IMG/VR virus record: IMGVR_UViG_3300047548_000539
Location: 1 to 43,316 of that record
DNA: 43,316 bases
Direction: 5' to 3' (one strand)
Source: a virus
Shown here: piece after piece, positions 43,192 through 43,316 of the stretch
Position numbering within the stretch: the stretch's first letter is position 1
Layout: each line of letters starts with the position of its first letter
Translations under genes and position numbers: made by a program
Notes under the pieces: model-generated
The model's database searches: none
Told to the model about the DNA's origin: nothing
What the model saw: only the letters and a program-made list of their open reading frames with translations

Positions 43192-43316
43192 TTACCCCTT
43201 CACTCCCGTACCATAAATATTCGGCACACTCTTACCAACATAACCGACACTCACGGGCGCATAACAATACGCCAATTCCCCCAAACACGGCACACAACAA
43301 ATATCGTACTCAATCG
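43192..43316 (-). CDS. Cys-rich small protein, C-terminal part (gene crosses the window ends)
   Basis: The frame is open from the end of the window (first whole codon at 43314) to TAA at 43192-43194. It carries a CCVPC cluster and a further Cys near the end of that segment. Joined to the 1-128 part at the 19-base overlap it makes a 77-residue zinc-ribbon-like protein. Its interruption by the window edge is best explained by circularity. Confidence 0.7.
   Translation of the reverse strand, partial: IEYDICCVPCLGELAYCYAPVSVGYVGKSVPNIYGTGVKG
43298..43316. repeat. Terminal direct repeat, copy 2 (contig overlap)
   Basis: This matches bases 1-19 except at 43303. See the copy at the window start. 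Removing one copy would give a genome of about 43,297 bases. Confidence 0.75.

Overview
The window looks like an essentially complete genome (about 43.3 kb) of a siphovirus infecting an actinobacterium. The host call rests on a WhiB-type Fe-S protein (36195-36512), three LexA boxes of the actinobacterial/Gram-positive type TCGAAC-N4-GTTCGA (3926-4022), and repeated leaderless promoter arrangements. No integrase, immunity repressor, CRISPR array, insertion sequence or DNA polymerase was recognised. The first and last 19 bases match with one mismatch, and an open reading frame continues in frame across the joined ends, so the sequence is probably a circularly closed (circularly permuted) genome cut at an arbitrary point.

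Layout: two arms diverge from a 641-bp control region (3464-4104) that holds SOS boxes, direct repeats and candidate promoters. The rightward arm (4105-27935) is the late arm: small and large terminase, portal, protease/scaffold, decoration protein, major capsid protein, terminator, head-tail connectors, two related tail-tube proteins (one with an Ig-like domain), tail chaperones with a -1 frameshift, a 1242-residue tape measure, distal tail and receptor-binding proteins, a holin/M23 endolysin/holin cassette, a metallophosphoesterase, and a 27-residue leaderless peptide. It ends at a strong bidirectional terminator (27981-28009). The leftward arm runs from 3463 through the window ends (43316/1) and down to about 28014.

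The leftward arm has two parts. The proximal part (3463 to 1, then 43316 to about 37894) is a tightly packed series of about 45 very small genes. Many carry CxxC pairs (zinc-ribbon-like) and another group is strongly acidic. Most are coupled by TAATG, TGATG or ATGA stop/start overlaps, and in the left and extreme right segments they use an unusual GGGGG ribosome-binding motif. A probable sliding clamp lies inside this series. The distal part (37906 down to 28093) is the DNA-metabolism module: SNF2-like helicase, WhiB, Erf annealing protein, Cas4/RecB-like nuclease, SSB, tRNA-Thr(UGU), Prim-Pol/ATPase fusion, RuvC-like resolvase and DNA methyltransferase.

A recurrent extended -10 motif (TG-N-TA-N3-T) sits just before many late genes, often exactly 7-8 bases before the start codon, which predicts leaderless mRNAs. 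The most distinctive features are the Cys-rich microprotein array with its G-tract ribosome-binding sites, the SOS-box cluster in a phage lacking visible lysogeny genes, and the leaderless promoter series. Functional names come from reading motifs by eye; no database search was run.
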